Shown in pieces: positions 16,202 to 24,859 of a stretch of DNA of 64,000 nt (position 1 is its first letter; each line of letters opens with the position of its first letter). This DNA comes from Bacteroidia bacterium (GTDB lineage Bacteria > Bacteroidota > Bacteroidia > Bacteroidales > Azobacteroidaceae). Location of the stretch: contig BNTV01000001.1 of NCBI GenBank assembly GCA_025996865.1, forward strand, positions 62,001 to 126,000, written 5' to 3'. The notes under the pieces were generated by a model. That model made no database searches, was not told where the DNA came from, and worked only from the letters and a program-made list of their open reading frames with translations. A program made the position numbers and the translations under genes.

Positions 16202-17361
16202 CCAATATTACAACCGGAAGCAACCTTTACGGTGCACTTTTTTACAATCAGGAAAAGGTGGATAAAGGAGTGGGAACGGTACTGGCAACGCATATTCTCC
16301 GCGAACCAGCAGATGGTAATTTCAATGTGGGAGAAACAGCGGAAGACATTTTGCGATGGATGCCCGACCATTTTAGAACCGAAAAGCCGGTTATTCATAT
16401 CTCGCTCAATCCCGACCCTAAAGACAATCTTTCGGATGAACAGCTATCCGAAGTTGCTGGGCATTATATGGATCGCATGGGTTGGGGCGGACAACCTTAC
16501 ATTGTTTTCAAGCATTCCGACATCGAACGGGAACACATACATATCGTATCGGTACAGGTTGGTCAGAACGGAAAAAAGATATATGACGGCAAACGGAATG
16601 AACGCAGCGTAGCCATTACTGAAGAATTGGAAAAGGAGTACAACCTGCATCCGGCCAAAGGGCAAAAGCATTCCGAGAAATGGCAACTTAAACCCGTTGA
16701 TCCCACAAAGGGCGATTTGAAACAACAGATAGCGGCGGTTATCAAACCCGCGCTATCCATGTACCGTTTCCAGACATTAGGCGAGTTCCGGGCCCTGCTC
16801 TCCTTATATAATATAGGTATAGAAGAAGTCAGGGGCGAAAGGGACGGGAACGCATATAGGGGGTTGCTATATACGGCATTGAACGCTGACGGAAAAAAGG
16901 CAGAGGTTACTCCGCTGAAATCTTCCTTGTTTGGAAAAACCGCTGGTTTTGATGCGTTGGAGCGGCACATGGAACACTCCGGCGAGAAAATCACAAAAGC
17001 AAATAGCCGGGAGCATACCCGTCACCGTGTTACCGAAGCCTTTCTCGATGCACGGACCGAAAACGCACTGCGCGAACGGCTCAGGACTTACCACATCGAC
17101 CTCTTTATCCGGCGCAACGATGCGGGGCGCATCACGGGGGTAACATTCATCGACCATGAAAACAGATGTGTACTGAACGGCTCCCGTCTGGGTAAGGAGT
17201 ATTCCGCCAATGCCCTGAATGAACGCTATCCCGAAGCATCAAAAGCCGGAGCAGATTTGCAAGGGGTTTCAAATATAACTCAACCGCAACATGAGATTAG
17301 CACTAAAAAAGAAACTGTCCGCAAAAAGAAAAAACCAAATAACAAGAGAGGCTTGAATTAA
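16195..17361 (+). CDS. mobB: MobB relaxase/mobilization nuclease
   Basis: 388 aa. The N-terminus (MVANITTGSNLYGALFYNQ) and the metal-binding HxH motif in EREHIHIVSVQV (about residues 105-118) place it in the PF03432 relaxase family of Bacteroidetes elements. It nicks oriT and stays linked to the transferred strand. The lysine-rich tail (KKETVRKKKKPNNKR) is likely for DNA contact. In related elements the coupling-protein gene follows directly; here 11.9 kb of cargo lies between. Confidence 0.9.
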   Translation: MVANITTGSNLYGALFYNQEKVDKGVGTVLATHILREPADGNFNVGETAEDILRWMPDHFRTEKPVIHISLNPDPKDNLSDEQLSEVAGHYMDRMGWGGQPYIVFKHSDIEREHIHIVSVQVGQNGKKIYDGKRNERSVAITEELEKEYNLHPAKGQKHSEKWQLKPVDPTKGDLKQQIAAVIKPALSMYRFQTLGEFRALLSLYNIGIEEVRGERDGNAYRGLLYTALNADGKKAEVTPLKSSLFGKTAGFDALERHMEHSGEKITKANSREHTRHRVTEAFLDARTENALRERLRTYHIDLFIRRNDAGRITGVTFIDHENRCVLNGSRLGKEYSANALNERYPEASKAGADLQGVSNITQPQHEISTKKETVRKKKKPNNKRGLN

Positions 17362-17466
17362 TAATTTTCAAAAAAACCATAGACAAATTTGGAATGTTAG
17401 ATACAATCTGAAATATGGATACTTCCTGCTTTGTAATCTACTATATCTTAATTGCTTTGTGATTTC

Positions 17467-17574
17467 CTAAACTTTACTTAGTTTTCTATATTCTGTCGGA
17501 GTTTTACCTTTGACAATCTGAAACTGCTTGTTAAAATACGGTAAATTTGAAAATCCAGAATCATATGCTACCAC
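17467..17574 (-). pseudogene. remnant of an AraC-family regulator (C-terminal helix-turn-helix)
   Basis: The minus frame VVAYDSGFSNLPYFNKQF, then VKGKTPTEYRKLSKV and stop, is the second HTH helix and end of an AraC regulator. Homology stops abruptly at about 17574, where an oppositely oriented transporter fragment begins. Only about 36 codons remain, so it cannot be functional. Confidence 0.7.
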
Positions 17575-17827
17575 AGGTATGGGCACATCTCTTATTTTCC
17601 CGGCATTGGGTATTCTTGCCATAAAAAAGGTTGCACCACAGATGCGTGGCACTGCCTTAGGTGCTTATTCCGACTTTTTCGACCTCTCATTAGGCATTGC
17701 CGGGCCAATAGCCGGTCTGATTACTGGCTGGTACAACTATCAGAGTGTGTATCTATTTGGAGGCATCAGTTGTATGCTGGCAGTATTGGTATTATTGTTT
17801 CTCCGAAAATCATATAGAAATACATGA
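17575..17827 (+). pseudogene. remnant of an MFS transporter (C-terminal part)
   Basis: From about 17575 the plus frame reads MGTSLIFPALGILAIKKV, then RGTALGAYSDFFDLSLGIAGP and two further hydrophobic segments ending RKSYRN: the last four TM helices of a major facilitator transporter. The first two thirds are missing, and its left end abuts the AraC remnant on the other strand, marking a recombination junction. Confidence 0.7.
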
Positions 17828-17935
17828 GCGTTAATAATCATGAATATTCAAAATATCTACAAAATTAACTCCTACTTTTGGCGTTGTAATTTAGATGACT
17901 TATATGTGATTTTCAGTTAAACAACAACAAAGGCA

Positions 17936-18613
17936 ATGAAAATATTAATCATAGAAGACGAACGGAAGCTATCCGAAAATATTAAGAATTATCTTTCGGA
18001 AGAGAACTATGTATGCGAATGTGCATATACCTACAATGAAGCGGTAGAAAAAATAACGCTTTATTCGTATGACTGCATTCTTCTTGATTTGATGCTTGCC
18101 GGTAAAGACGGCTTGGAAATCCTGCAAGAACTGAAACGGCAGAATAAGGAGGATAGTGTTATTATTATCTCCGCCAAAGGATCGCTCGAAGATAAGCTAA
18201 ATGGATTACAGATAGGAGCCGATGATTATCTGCCTAAACCTTTTCATCTTTCGGAACTTAGTATGCGTATTTATGCAGTCATGCGAAGGAAAAATTTCGG
18301 AAGTAATAATACAGTTAAAGCAGGAGAAATTTCTATTGACTTACTCTCCAAAACTGTCACTGTCAAGGAACAGCAGGTTATTCTGACAAAATCAGAATAC
18401 GATTTACTCCTTTTCCTGATAGGAAATAAAAATAGGGTTATCTCGAAATCTGCTTTAGCCGAACATCTTTCCGGCGACATGGCTGATATGCTCTCCAATC
18501 ATGATTTCGTCTATGCGCATGTGAAGAATCTCAAAAGCAAGTTGGAGAAAGTGGGATGCCCTAATTATGTGAAGAATGTGTATGGTGTAGGATATAAATG
18601 GGAAACAGAATGA
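17936..18613 (+). CDS. OmpR-family response regulator
   Basis: 225 aa. Receiver domain with the acidic pocket (IEDERK), phosphoacceptor Asp in CILLDLMLAGKDG (about residue 51) and Lys in YLPKPF (about 101); C-terminal winged helix (about 128-225) with the OmpR pattern ending NVYGVGYKW. It forms a 4-bp ATGA overlap with the kinase gene. It heads the cargo block and is a candidate regulator of the PAP2 and redox/permease genes behind it. Confidence 0.9.
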   Translation: MKILIIEDERKLSENIKNYLSEENYVCECAYTYNEAVEKITLYSYDCILLDLMLAGKDGLEILQELKRQNKEDSVIIISAKGSLEDKLNGLQIGADDYLPKPFHLSELSMRIYAVMRRKNFGSNNTVKAGEISIDLLSKTVTVKEQQVILTKSEYDLLLFLIGNKNRVISKSALAEHLSGDMADMLSNHDFVYAHVKNLKSKLEKVGCPNYVKNVYGVGYKWETE

Positions 18614-19770
18614 AAGAGAAAAAGTCAAAATCATTATTATGGAAGGTACTTCTTCCCTTTATAGCGGCAGCAGTTGTAATTATGTATATTTCCTATCAAA
18701 GTTTGGAGAATAAGGTGGCAGACTATCAGTATTTCATCATGGATGAATGGGAGGACTGGCTACTCCAAGTAGAGAAATACGCCAAGTTACCACCGGAAGA
18801 ACAAAGGGTACAAAAAACAGATTTGGAAGAACTTCGCCGGTTGCAGCAACAGCGTAATGATACATTGGAAAAGATGGATGAAGATATCGGTCAGCTTCTA
18901 ACAACGCAATATGCAGTTACACTAATATTTATTATAGCTTATTTGATACTTGTTCTGCAGGTTGTTTCAAAACGTTTATGGAAGCCCTTTTATCAAACGC
19001 TTGATACATTGGAAGATTTTTCTATTGACAAAGGTGTCGCTCCTCAATTTCAGAAAACCAATGTCAGCGAATTTATCCGCCTGAATAATTCGTTAGAAAA
19101 AATGATAAAGAACAGCATTTCCATTTTTCAGTCGCAAAAAGAATTTACGGAGAATGCCTCGCACGAATTACATACTCCGCTTGCCATTATGCAAAGTCAG
19201 TTGGATATGCTGATCCAACGTCCCGACCTGACAGAAGAACAATCTGAGATCATATCTTCCATTTATTCCAATGTAAGCCATCTGGCACGACTGAACAATA
19301 ATCTGCTTCTTTTAGCTAAGATTGAAAATCGCAATCAGACGGCAGACGAGTTGATAAATGTTAGCCAATTGGCACAAGATGTTCTTCCTAATATATCTAT
19401 GATGATTGAGGATGACGAATTGGACTTCCATTCTGATATACAGGATAATTGTATGCTGAAAGCAAACAAGGTATTGTTTGTGAGCCTACTCAACAATCTG
19501 CTCACGAATGCTATTCGTTATAATCATCCGCAGGGTTGCATCAACCTCACCCTCACGGATAAAGAGATGATTGTTGCCAATACCGGTGATAATCAACATC
19601 TTGATGCTGATACTATTTTTCGCCGTTTCCATAAAAATCAGGAAGTATCTAAAGGGCATGGTCTCGGATTATCTATCGTTGAGAAAATCTGTAAGTATCA
19701 CGGTTGGAAAATTGAATATATGTACGAAGAGAGACATCATATTTTTACTGTAACATTCGACGGTAAGTGA
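18610..19770 (+). CDS. sensor histidine kinase (HisKA type)
   Basis: 386 aa from the ATG at 18610, which overlaps the regulator stop; an upstream in-frame ATG at 18598 is possible. Two TM helices (about 11-30 and 103-123) enclose a short, highly charged extracytoplasmic region. The phosphoacceptor H-box is NASHELHTPLAIMQ (about 189), the N-box NNLLTNAIRYNH, and the G-box GHGLGLSIV. The external domain of only about 70 residues fits sensing of a small signal or a membrane partner. Confidence 0.9.
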   Translation: MKEKKSKSLLWKVLLPFIAAAVVIMYISYQSLENKVADYQYFIMDEWEDWLLQVEKYAKLPPEEQRVQKTDLEELRRLQQQRNDTLEKMDEDIGQLLTTQYAVTLIFIIAYLILVLQVVSKRLWKPFYQTLDTLEDFSIDKGVAPQFQKTNVSEFIRLNNSLEKMIKNSISIFQSQKEFTENASHELHTPLAIMQSQLDMLIQRPDLTEEQSEIISSIYSNVSHLARLNNNLLLLAKIENRNQTADELINVSQLAQDVLPNISMMIEDDELDFHSDIQDNCMLKANKVLFVSLLNNLLTNAIRYNHPQGCINLTLTDKEMIVANTGDNQHLDADTIFRRFHKNQEVSKGHGLGLSIVEKICKYHGWKIEYMYEERHHIFTVTFDGK

Positions 19771-19894
19771 AATCGCTTATGAATTGGGATTTGAGCATCC
19801 CCTTATTCCCCTTTCTCGCCATGCTCATTCAATCTAATTTCAAAAATTCAAAATTTCTACAAATTTCATTCTAATTATCTACAAAGTCGGACTG

Positions 19895-19902
19895 TACCTT
19901 TG
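19895..19902 (+). promoter_or_regulatory. -7 promoter element before the PAP2 gene
   Basis: TACCTTTG matches the Bacteroidetes -7 element 28 bp before the ATG at 19930. A TTTG -33 box is not evident at the usual distance, so activation by the adjacent two-component system is plausible. Confidence 0.5.
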
Positions 19903-19929
19903 CACTAAATTTAAATACCCAGTTCGATT

Positions 19930-20844
19930 ATGAAGATTAAAGTGATAATCGTGTTTCTTTTTGTCGTTTCTAAAATAAGTGCACAAGAAGCAGATACATT
20001 GAAGATAAGAAGTATAGAAAACTTGAAATCAAGCATGAAAGTCGATTCCCTTCTGCCTCGTATAGAGATAGATAGCCGGAATTCGTTTAGAGCCCTTCCG
20101 TATGACGGAAGAACGAATACTTACTCATCAAAATTCAACGAAGAGTATTTATTCAACATGGATTTGAAAGGAAGAAAAAGAAACAATAACATTTTTAATG
20201 CACCTTACTCGAAATTCATAATCCCTGCGACACTTATAACTTACGGTGTATCTTCACAGTTCGATAAATCAGATGACTATGAAATACACGACGAAGTGAC
20301 TAAAAACGGTATCGGTACATGGACTATTGATGATTATTCGCAGTTTGCTCCGACTGTAGCCGTATATGGACTGGATTTAATGGGGATAAAAGCAAAGCAT
20401 AACTTCCGGGATCGGACAATCATAATGGCTACCTCTCATATCATTATGGGCGGAATTGTACAAACGATGAAAAGCTCAATCAATGTAGTACGACCGGATG
20501 GCTCCAATTACAAATCCTTTCCATCCGGCCATACAGCTACCGCATTTGTCGGTGCGCATATCTTGTTCAAAGAATATAAAGATACCTCCCCTTGGATTGG
20601 TGTCGCCGGCTACGCTATTGCTACCGGAACGGGATTGCTGCGTGTTACCAATAAAAAACATTGGTTGAGCGATGTGTCGGCAGGTGCAGGTATAGGAATC
20701 TTAAGTGCCGAATTGGGCTACCTGCTATTACCCGTAATTCATAGAGCATTTGGCATAGGAGGAAGAGGCAAGAGTAGCAGTCTGGTTATTGCACCGACAA
20801 TAGGCTTAAACAATTACGGATTGGGAATGGCATATACATTTTAA
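19930..20844 (+). CDS. PAP2-family phosphatase, exported
   Basis: 304 aa. Signal peptide MKIKVIIVFLFVVSKISA. All three PAP2 motifs are present: KSSINVVRP (K-x6-RP), SFPSGHTATAF (PSGH) and RVTNKKHWLSDVSAGA (R-x5-H-x3-D). The protein should dephosphorylate lipid phosphates such as undecaprenyl diphosphate or lipid A on the outer side of the membrane. The domain occupies about 150-270 and the N-terminal 100 residues are an extracytoplasmic extension. Bacteroidetes PAP2 proteins often have such an extension. Confidence 0.9.
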   Translation: MKIKVIIVFLFVVSKISAQEADTLKIRSIENLKSSMKVDSLLPRIEIDSRNSFRALPYDGRTNTYSSKFNEEYLFNMDLKGRKRNNNIFNAPYSKFIIPATLITYGVSSQFDKSDDYEIHDEVTKNGIGTWTIDDYSQFAPTVAVYGLDLMGIKAKHNFRDRTIIMATSHIIMGGIVQTMKSSINVVRPDGSNYKSFPSGHTATAFVGAHILFKEYKDTSPWIGVAGYAIATGTGLLRVTNKKHWLSDVSAGAGIGILSAELGYLLLPVIHRAFGIGGRGKSSSLVIAPTIGLNNYGLGMAYTF

Positions 20845-20878
20845 CAAAATATCATTATGAACATAAAAATAGAAAATA

Positions 20879-21214
20879 ATGAACGCATCGCATCAAAAAG
20901 CATTTAGCCGCCGCAAGTTTATTTCTGTGGCGTTATTCCTTACTTTCACCGTTTTGGTAATAACAGCTATTGTTATCCAGATTTTTGAGGCTTTAGAAAA
21001 TGAACTGTTCATACATCTTTTTACAGTAGTCCATATCTTTTCCGGACTTGCATTTATGGTCTTATCAGTCTTTCATGCTAAAATGAACTGGCAGTCGATG
21101 AGGGTTTATGTTAAAGCCAAACAATCTGTTTTTAGCAGAGAAGCGGTTTGTGCTTTTCTATTGACTGTGGTTACTATTCTTATCGGAGTTTTATGTAATA
21201 TTTTTAACCATTAA
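20879..21214 (+). CDS. DUF4405-like small membrane protein
   Basis: 111 aa with three TM helices (about 13-34, 41-62, 88-108). The histidines at the second helix (FIHLFTVVHIFSG) and VFHAKMNW resemble the heme-ligand positions of small cytochrome b-type DUF4405 proteins, so heme binding is an inference. It is the first member of the redox/permease operon, 12 bp before the next gene. Confidence 0.6.
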   Translation: MNASHQKAFSRRKFISVALFLTFTVLVITAIVIQIFEALENELFIHLFTVVHIFSGLAFMVLSVFHAKMNWQSMRVYVKAKQSVFSREAVCAFLLTVVTILIGVLCNIFNH

Positions 21215-21226
21215 AAAAAGGTAGAA

Positions 21227-21613
21227 ATGAAAAAAATAATAGTGTTATCAATCCTAATGACTTTAACTACATTTCAGCTTTTGGCGTGTGATATTCGTTT
21301 ATCCATTCCTAAGGACAGTGTAAAAGAGGTTTACAAGGCAGGAGATGAAGTTGTGGTAGATGTGCAAATACAGTTTAACCACCGTGTTTGTCCTGTGGAA
21401 ATCAAAAAAACAAAATTCACTTATGAGAATCTGAAAATATTAGGCGCTACCGATTGGAAAGAAATTAAGCCGGGATATTATACACGACAAATTAAAGTAA
21501 AAATTGAGAAAATTAGTGATGCCAAAGATGGACAAGCAAAAATTTCTGCCGTAAGAACTTGCGATAAAGAAGGCGGTTATGCCGTGTTTTCTTTTAATAA
21601 ACCCAAAAAGTAA
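21227..21613 (+). CDS. exported small protein A, paralog of the gene at 24483
   Basis: 128 aa with a signal peptide (MKKIIVLSILMTLTTFQLLA) and Cys directly after it. The core YKAGDEVVVDVQIQF...VCPVEIKKTK...DWKEIKPGYY aligns with YNIGDTIQLLIQIKA...TCIDGMKTTK...EWKEIKKGFW of the second gene in the operon, so the two are paralogs. The shared Cys near the middle may bind metal or form a disulfide. It looks like an Ig-like beta domain; family unnamed. Confidence 0.65.
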   Translation: MKKIIVLSILMTLTTFQLLACDIRLSIPKDSVKEVYKAGDEVVVDVQIQFNHRVCPVEIKKTKFTYENLKILGATDWKEIKPGYYTRQIKVKIEKISDAKDGQAKISAVRTCDKEGGYAVFSFNKPKK

Positions 21614-21625
21614 GTTTCGGAGATA

Positions 21626-22954
21626 ATGAAAGTACATAGAATAATTCTATTATTACTATTGTTGGCAATAGGACTTCCTGTCCTTGCAAATGCACAAGAT
21701 AGCATCCCTCTCTTGGAGAAATGCAAATCGTGCGTATATGCAGTTGGAGGGAAAGCACCCTCAACATCATCAGTTCTGTTGAAAATGGCAGGTATTGTGG
21801 CCGTAATAGTCTTGGCTACATTATTCGGATGGTTTACATATCATAAAAAAAGATACATATTCTTCGGTTCTGTCGCTACGTTGTTAGTAATCGGCTCGTA
21901 TGTTTTTGCAATAGAAAAATATAAAAACAAGGAATATCCTGTTCAGTCCTGCGATTCAACTATCTGCATTACCGATTCATTAAACGCCGTATCAACTATT
22001 GATTCGCTGAATCCATTTATCGCTGACGATTTTTTGCCTGCCGGCGGCGAGTTTGAAAATTTATCTGAATTTACAACAGCTTCCGATGATGAATTTTCGG
22101 AATTTTCATCCGAATTAAATGAGTTTTCGGATAACGAATCGGAAGTTTCACAAACCCCCATTGATAAAAATTTGCTATATCAGACTATTGTATTGTTGAT
22201 GCTATCAGCAATCATAGGTTTAACCATTAAATACCGTCTTGTAAGAAATAGCAGGGGACTTATTCTTTTAGCATCAATCATCTATCTCGGATTTGTGAGA
22301 GGTGCTTGCCCATGTATGATAATGAGCCTGCACCAAGTCATACTCTTTATTTTAGGAAATCCTATTACTTTCATTTCGATGCTTTGGTTTCTCGGATTAG
22401 TGGTTGCAACCTATTTTTTCGGAAAAACATGGTGCGGTTGGTTATGCCATTTAGGAGCATTGCAAGATGTTATATTCAGGTCGCCCGGACGAAAATGGCT
22501 CACGACAGAGAAGTCGCAAAGAATTATAAAATACATTCAAATCGGCTTATTGGTGGTATTAGTCGTGCAATTAGTCATAACACGAAGCATTATTTTTGTA
22601 AAGTACGACCCATTCAAAGTCGCTTATAATCTATTTTCTTCCAACATAACCGGATATATCTTATTGGTTCTGCTTTTGGTATCTTCTGTTTTAATTTACC
22701 GACCGTTTTGCCGTACCGCCTGCCCTGTTGGTCTATTGTTAGGGTGGGTTACAAAAATTCCGGGAGCAAAGAAACTTGTCATTGCCGAAAGTGGATGTAA
22801 TAATTGTAAAAGTTGTGTCCGCTCGTGTAAACAACAAGCTATTCATTCAGTAGATGGCAAAATAAAAATCAACACGGAAGATTGCATACTGTGTGGCGAT
22901 TGTATTGGTACATGCAAAAAAGGTTTATTGTCAGTAAAACGTAATTCTATATGA
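21626..22954 (+). CDS. membrane polyferredoxin (NapH/NosR/CcoG-like 4Fe-4S protein)
   Basis: 442 aa. Signal peptide (1-23), an external Cys pair C33xxC36, two TM helices (about 52-98), a Ser/Asp/Glu-rich linker (140-178), four or more TM helices, an ACPC site (228-230), the NapH-type sites GKTWCGWLC (270/274) and FCRTACPVG (362/366), then two 4Fe-4S clusters C391-C394-C397-C401 and C420-C423-C426-C430 in a terminal domain. It should carry electrons across or along the inner membrane. The N-terminal third with its Cys pair and acidic linker is not part of NapH or CcoG. Confidence 0.8.
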   Translation: MKVHRIILLLLLLAIGLPVLANAQDSIPLLEKCKSCVYAVGGKAPSTSSVLLKMAGIVAVIVLATLFGWFTYHKKRYIFFGSVATLLVIGSYVFAIEKYKNKEYPVQSCDSTICITDSLNAVSTIDSLNPFIADDFLPAGGEFENLSEFTTASDDEFSEFSSELNEFSDNESEVSQTPIDKNLLYQTIVLLMLSAIIGLTIKYRLVRNSRGLILLASIIYLGFVRGACPCMIMSLHQVILFILGNPITFISMLWFLGLVVATYFFGKTWCGWLCHLGALQDVIFRSPGRKWLTTEKSQRIIKYIQIGLLVVLVVQLVITRSIIFVKYDPFKVAYNLFSSNITGYILLVLLLVSSVLIYRPFCRTACPVGLLLGWVTKIPGAKKLVIAESGCNNCKSCVRSCKQQAIHSVDGKIKINTEDCILCGDCIGTCKKGLLSVKRNSI

Positions 22955-24189
22955 GAAAAAAAATCATCAGTCTTCTGTTTTTTATTCCAATGAGCATCAC
23001 GCTTTTTGCTCAATGGGAGTGTCCGAGCCAATTAGGTGGAAATTTAAAACAGATAGGAGAATCGGACTTTTCGTGGGGTGTTGAATTGACAGGGGGTGCA
23101 GGGTATTTAACCAATAGTTTGATATTAAATCAAATGAGTTTATTTGGATTAAACTATACCAACAAACAGCACACAGTCTATCTTGAAGGGGGCTTCAAAA
23201 CATGGTATCAGGGAGATTATGACTTGAAAATAAAGTCAGGTACTATCTTTCCCGGACTAAGGGAAGCCTTTTATCAGAATAATAGTTCATTGGGAAATCT
23301 TACGCTTGGACTGCAATCCATTCGGTCGGAAGAGGTTTATTTGGTCAATGAGCGGGTGCTGGGTCTGAATTATAAAAAGGACTTTAATCGTATCGGGTTG
23401 AATGTGTTTGGCGGAACGGTAAGCAAATATTTTGCCCGAAACGGAACATTTTGCAATATGGCTTATTTATATGATATTTTGCCATATATGAATCAGCCAT
23501 TACTCGGAGAGTCGTTAGGGCAAACCAATTTAGCAGGTATGACACTTGGTTTTCGTCCTTCGGCAAAAAATAATGAGTTTTCGGACGATGGATTAGGTGG
23601 CGAAAAATCCCGGTCTTTTCTTCATGTCGAAACCGTTGGTTTGGCTCTATATTCCGAATTTGGCAGTTGGATAAAAACGCCTACGGTAATGGGTGGAGTA
23701 TATTCAAACATTGAAATCGGTAACGGATATTGGCTGAAACCCGAATTGTTATATTCTTCGGGTGGTAATTCTGCCTTGATTTATTGTGCTAAGTTTGAAA
23801 AATCCGTTATGTGGCAAAACTCACACCGTACTGTTTTTAGTGCTTCATATTATGGTCAAACAGCTTTCAATTCCGATAATGGAGATAGCGAAAACAAATC
23901 AAGTAATTCGTTCAGCAATATTTTGGTAGGAACAGTTTTGCGATTTGATACGCCAGATATGCCATTCTATATGTTATCGGTTAAACATACAATTCCTAAA
24001 TTAAAGGCACATTTGAAAATTCAGTATGTCGGTCAGACAAGAACCGACCCTAATTCTGAATTTGATATAGAGATAGGGAAGAAGTTTTTCAATAAACTAT
24101 TGATAAATGCTTCTTACGGATATGTAAACAGCCCTGAACTTCTAAGCAATCCCAATCTTTTCAGGCTCGAAATGCGATTTAATTTTTAA
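22951..24189 (+). CDS. outer-membrane beta-barrel protein
   Basis: 412 aa with a signal peptide (MRKKIISLLFFIPMSITLFA). The body is a succession of amphipathic strands with aromatic girdles and the protein ends in RFNF, a C-terminal Phe as in barrels. No plug or TonB box seen. It overlaps the polyferredoxin gene by 4 bp (ATGA). It may be the outer-membrane component of the redox/permease system. Mature N-terminus contains WECPSQLGG with a single Cys. Confidence 0.7.
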   Translation: MRKKIISLLFFIPMSITLFAQWECPSQLGGNLKQIGESDFSWGVELTGGAGYLTNSLILNQMSLFGLNYTNKQHTVYLEGGFKTWYQGDYDLKIKSGTIFPGLREAFYQNNSSLGNLTLGLQSIRSEEVYLVNERVLGLNYKKDFNRIGLNVFGGTVSKYFARNGTFCNMAYLYDILPYMNQPLLGESLGQTNLAGMTLGFRPSAKNNEFSDDGLGGEKSRSFLHVETVGLALYSEFGSWIKTPTVMGGVYSNIEIGNGYWLKPELLYSSGGNSALIYCAKFEKSVMWQNSHRTVFSASYYGQTAFNSDNGDSENKSSNSFSNILVGTVLRFDTPDMPFYMLSVKHTIPKLKAHLKIQYVGQTRTDPNSEFDIEIGKKFFNKLLINASYGYVNSPELLSNPNLFRLEMRFNF

Positions 24190-24201
24190 TACACGAACGA
24201 T

Positions 24202-24486
24202 ATGAAAACAAAAATGAAATTCCTTAAAAGTATTATTTTCGCTGTAATCATTTCAGCGACTTCAATTGCCATTTTGGATTCATGCGAAGCTCTTGATGAC
24301 GTTCTTTATGCGGTAAACGAACCGAAGTGCACCGGATGCAAAAAATGCCTTTCGGTTTGTCCTCAAGATGCTATTTCCATAGTAGATGGGAAAGCCGTTA
24401 TCAATAAAGAGGAATGTATCGGTTGCGGAAGATGCCTAAGTGCATGTTACGAGAAAGCGATTTACGCAATACCAGAATCCGAATGA
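24202..24486 (+). CDS. lipoprotein ferredoxin, two 4Fe-4S clusters
   Basis: 94 aa. A signal peptide with lipobox-like ILDSC (Cys 28) precedes two complete 4Fe-4S motifs, C43-C46-C49-C53 and C72-C75-C78-C82. This predicts a membrane-anchored ferredoxin exposed outside the cytoplasm, which is rare because clusters are normally inserted inside. Alternatively the N-terminal helix stays as a membrane anchor with the clusters in the cytoplasm. It overlaps the next gene by 4 bp. Confidence 0.75.
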   Translation: MKTKMKFLKSIIFAVIISATSIAILDSCEALDDVLYAVNEPKCTGCKKCLSVCPQDAISIVDGKAVINKEECIGCGRCLSACYEKAIYAIPESE

Positions 24487-24857
24487 ACATGCAAAAACCC
24501 ATTATATTACTCTTTTTCCTTTTTATCCTGTCTTTGAATACATTCGGACAAGCCAATATTCAATATCTTAAAGGAGAAAAAACGATTTATAATATCGGCG
24601 ACACAATACAACTTCTCATTCAGATTAAAGCGCCCGAAGAAACCTGTATTGACGGAATGAAAACGACTAAGTTATTCCAAAAAAGCATTTCAATTATCAG
24701 TCAATCAGAATGGAAAGAAATAAAAAAAGGATTTTGGCAAAAAGAAATCTCATTGGTTATCAAAGGAAATAAAAATAAAGAAGCTATACTCACGATTTTC
24801 AGGCGTAACGACAAGCAATCTATATCTCAACAAGAAAAATTTAAATACAACTCATAA
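24483..24857 (+). CDS. exported small protein B, paralog of the gene at 21227
   Basis: 124 aa from the ATG at 24483, which overlaps the ferredoxin stop (ATGA); the longer frame begins inside the ferredoxin gene. Signal peptide (MQKPIILLFFLFILSLNTFG), then a domain aligning with the protein at 21227 through YNIGDTIQLLIQI, TCIDGMKTTK and EWKEIKKGFW. It lacks the first Cys of protein A but keeps the central Cys. Its gene ends 2 bp before the permease start. Confidence 0.65.
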   Translation: MNMQKPIILLFFLFILSLNTFGQANIQYLKGEKTIYNIGDTIQLLIQIKAPEETCIDGMKTTKLFQKSISIISQSEWKEIKKGFWQKEISLVIKGNKNKEAILTIFRRNDKQSISQQEKFKYNS

Positions 24858-24859
24858 AT

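Noticed and set aside
17936-19770. rteA/rteB pair
   Set aside because: RteB is a sigma54-type regulator with an AAA+ domain; this regulator is OmpR-type with only receiver and winged helix.
22951-24189. TonB-dependent receptor for the barrel protein in the redox operon
   Set aside because: Too short and no plug domain or TonB box seen; kept as a generic barrel.
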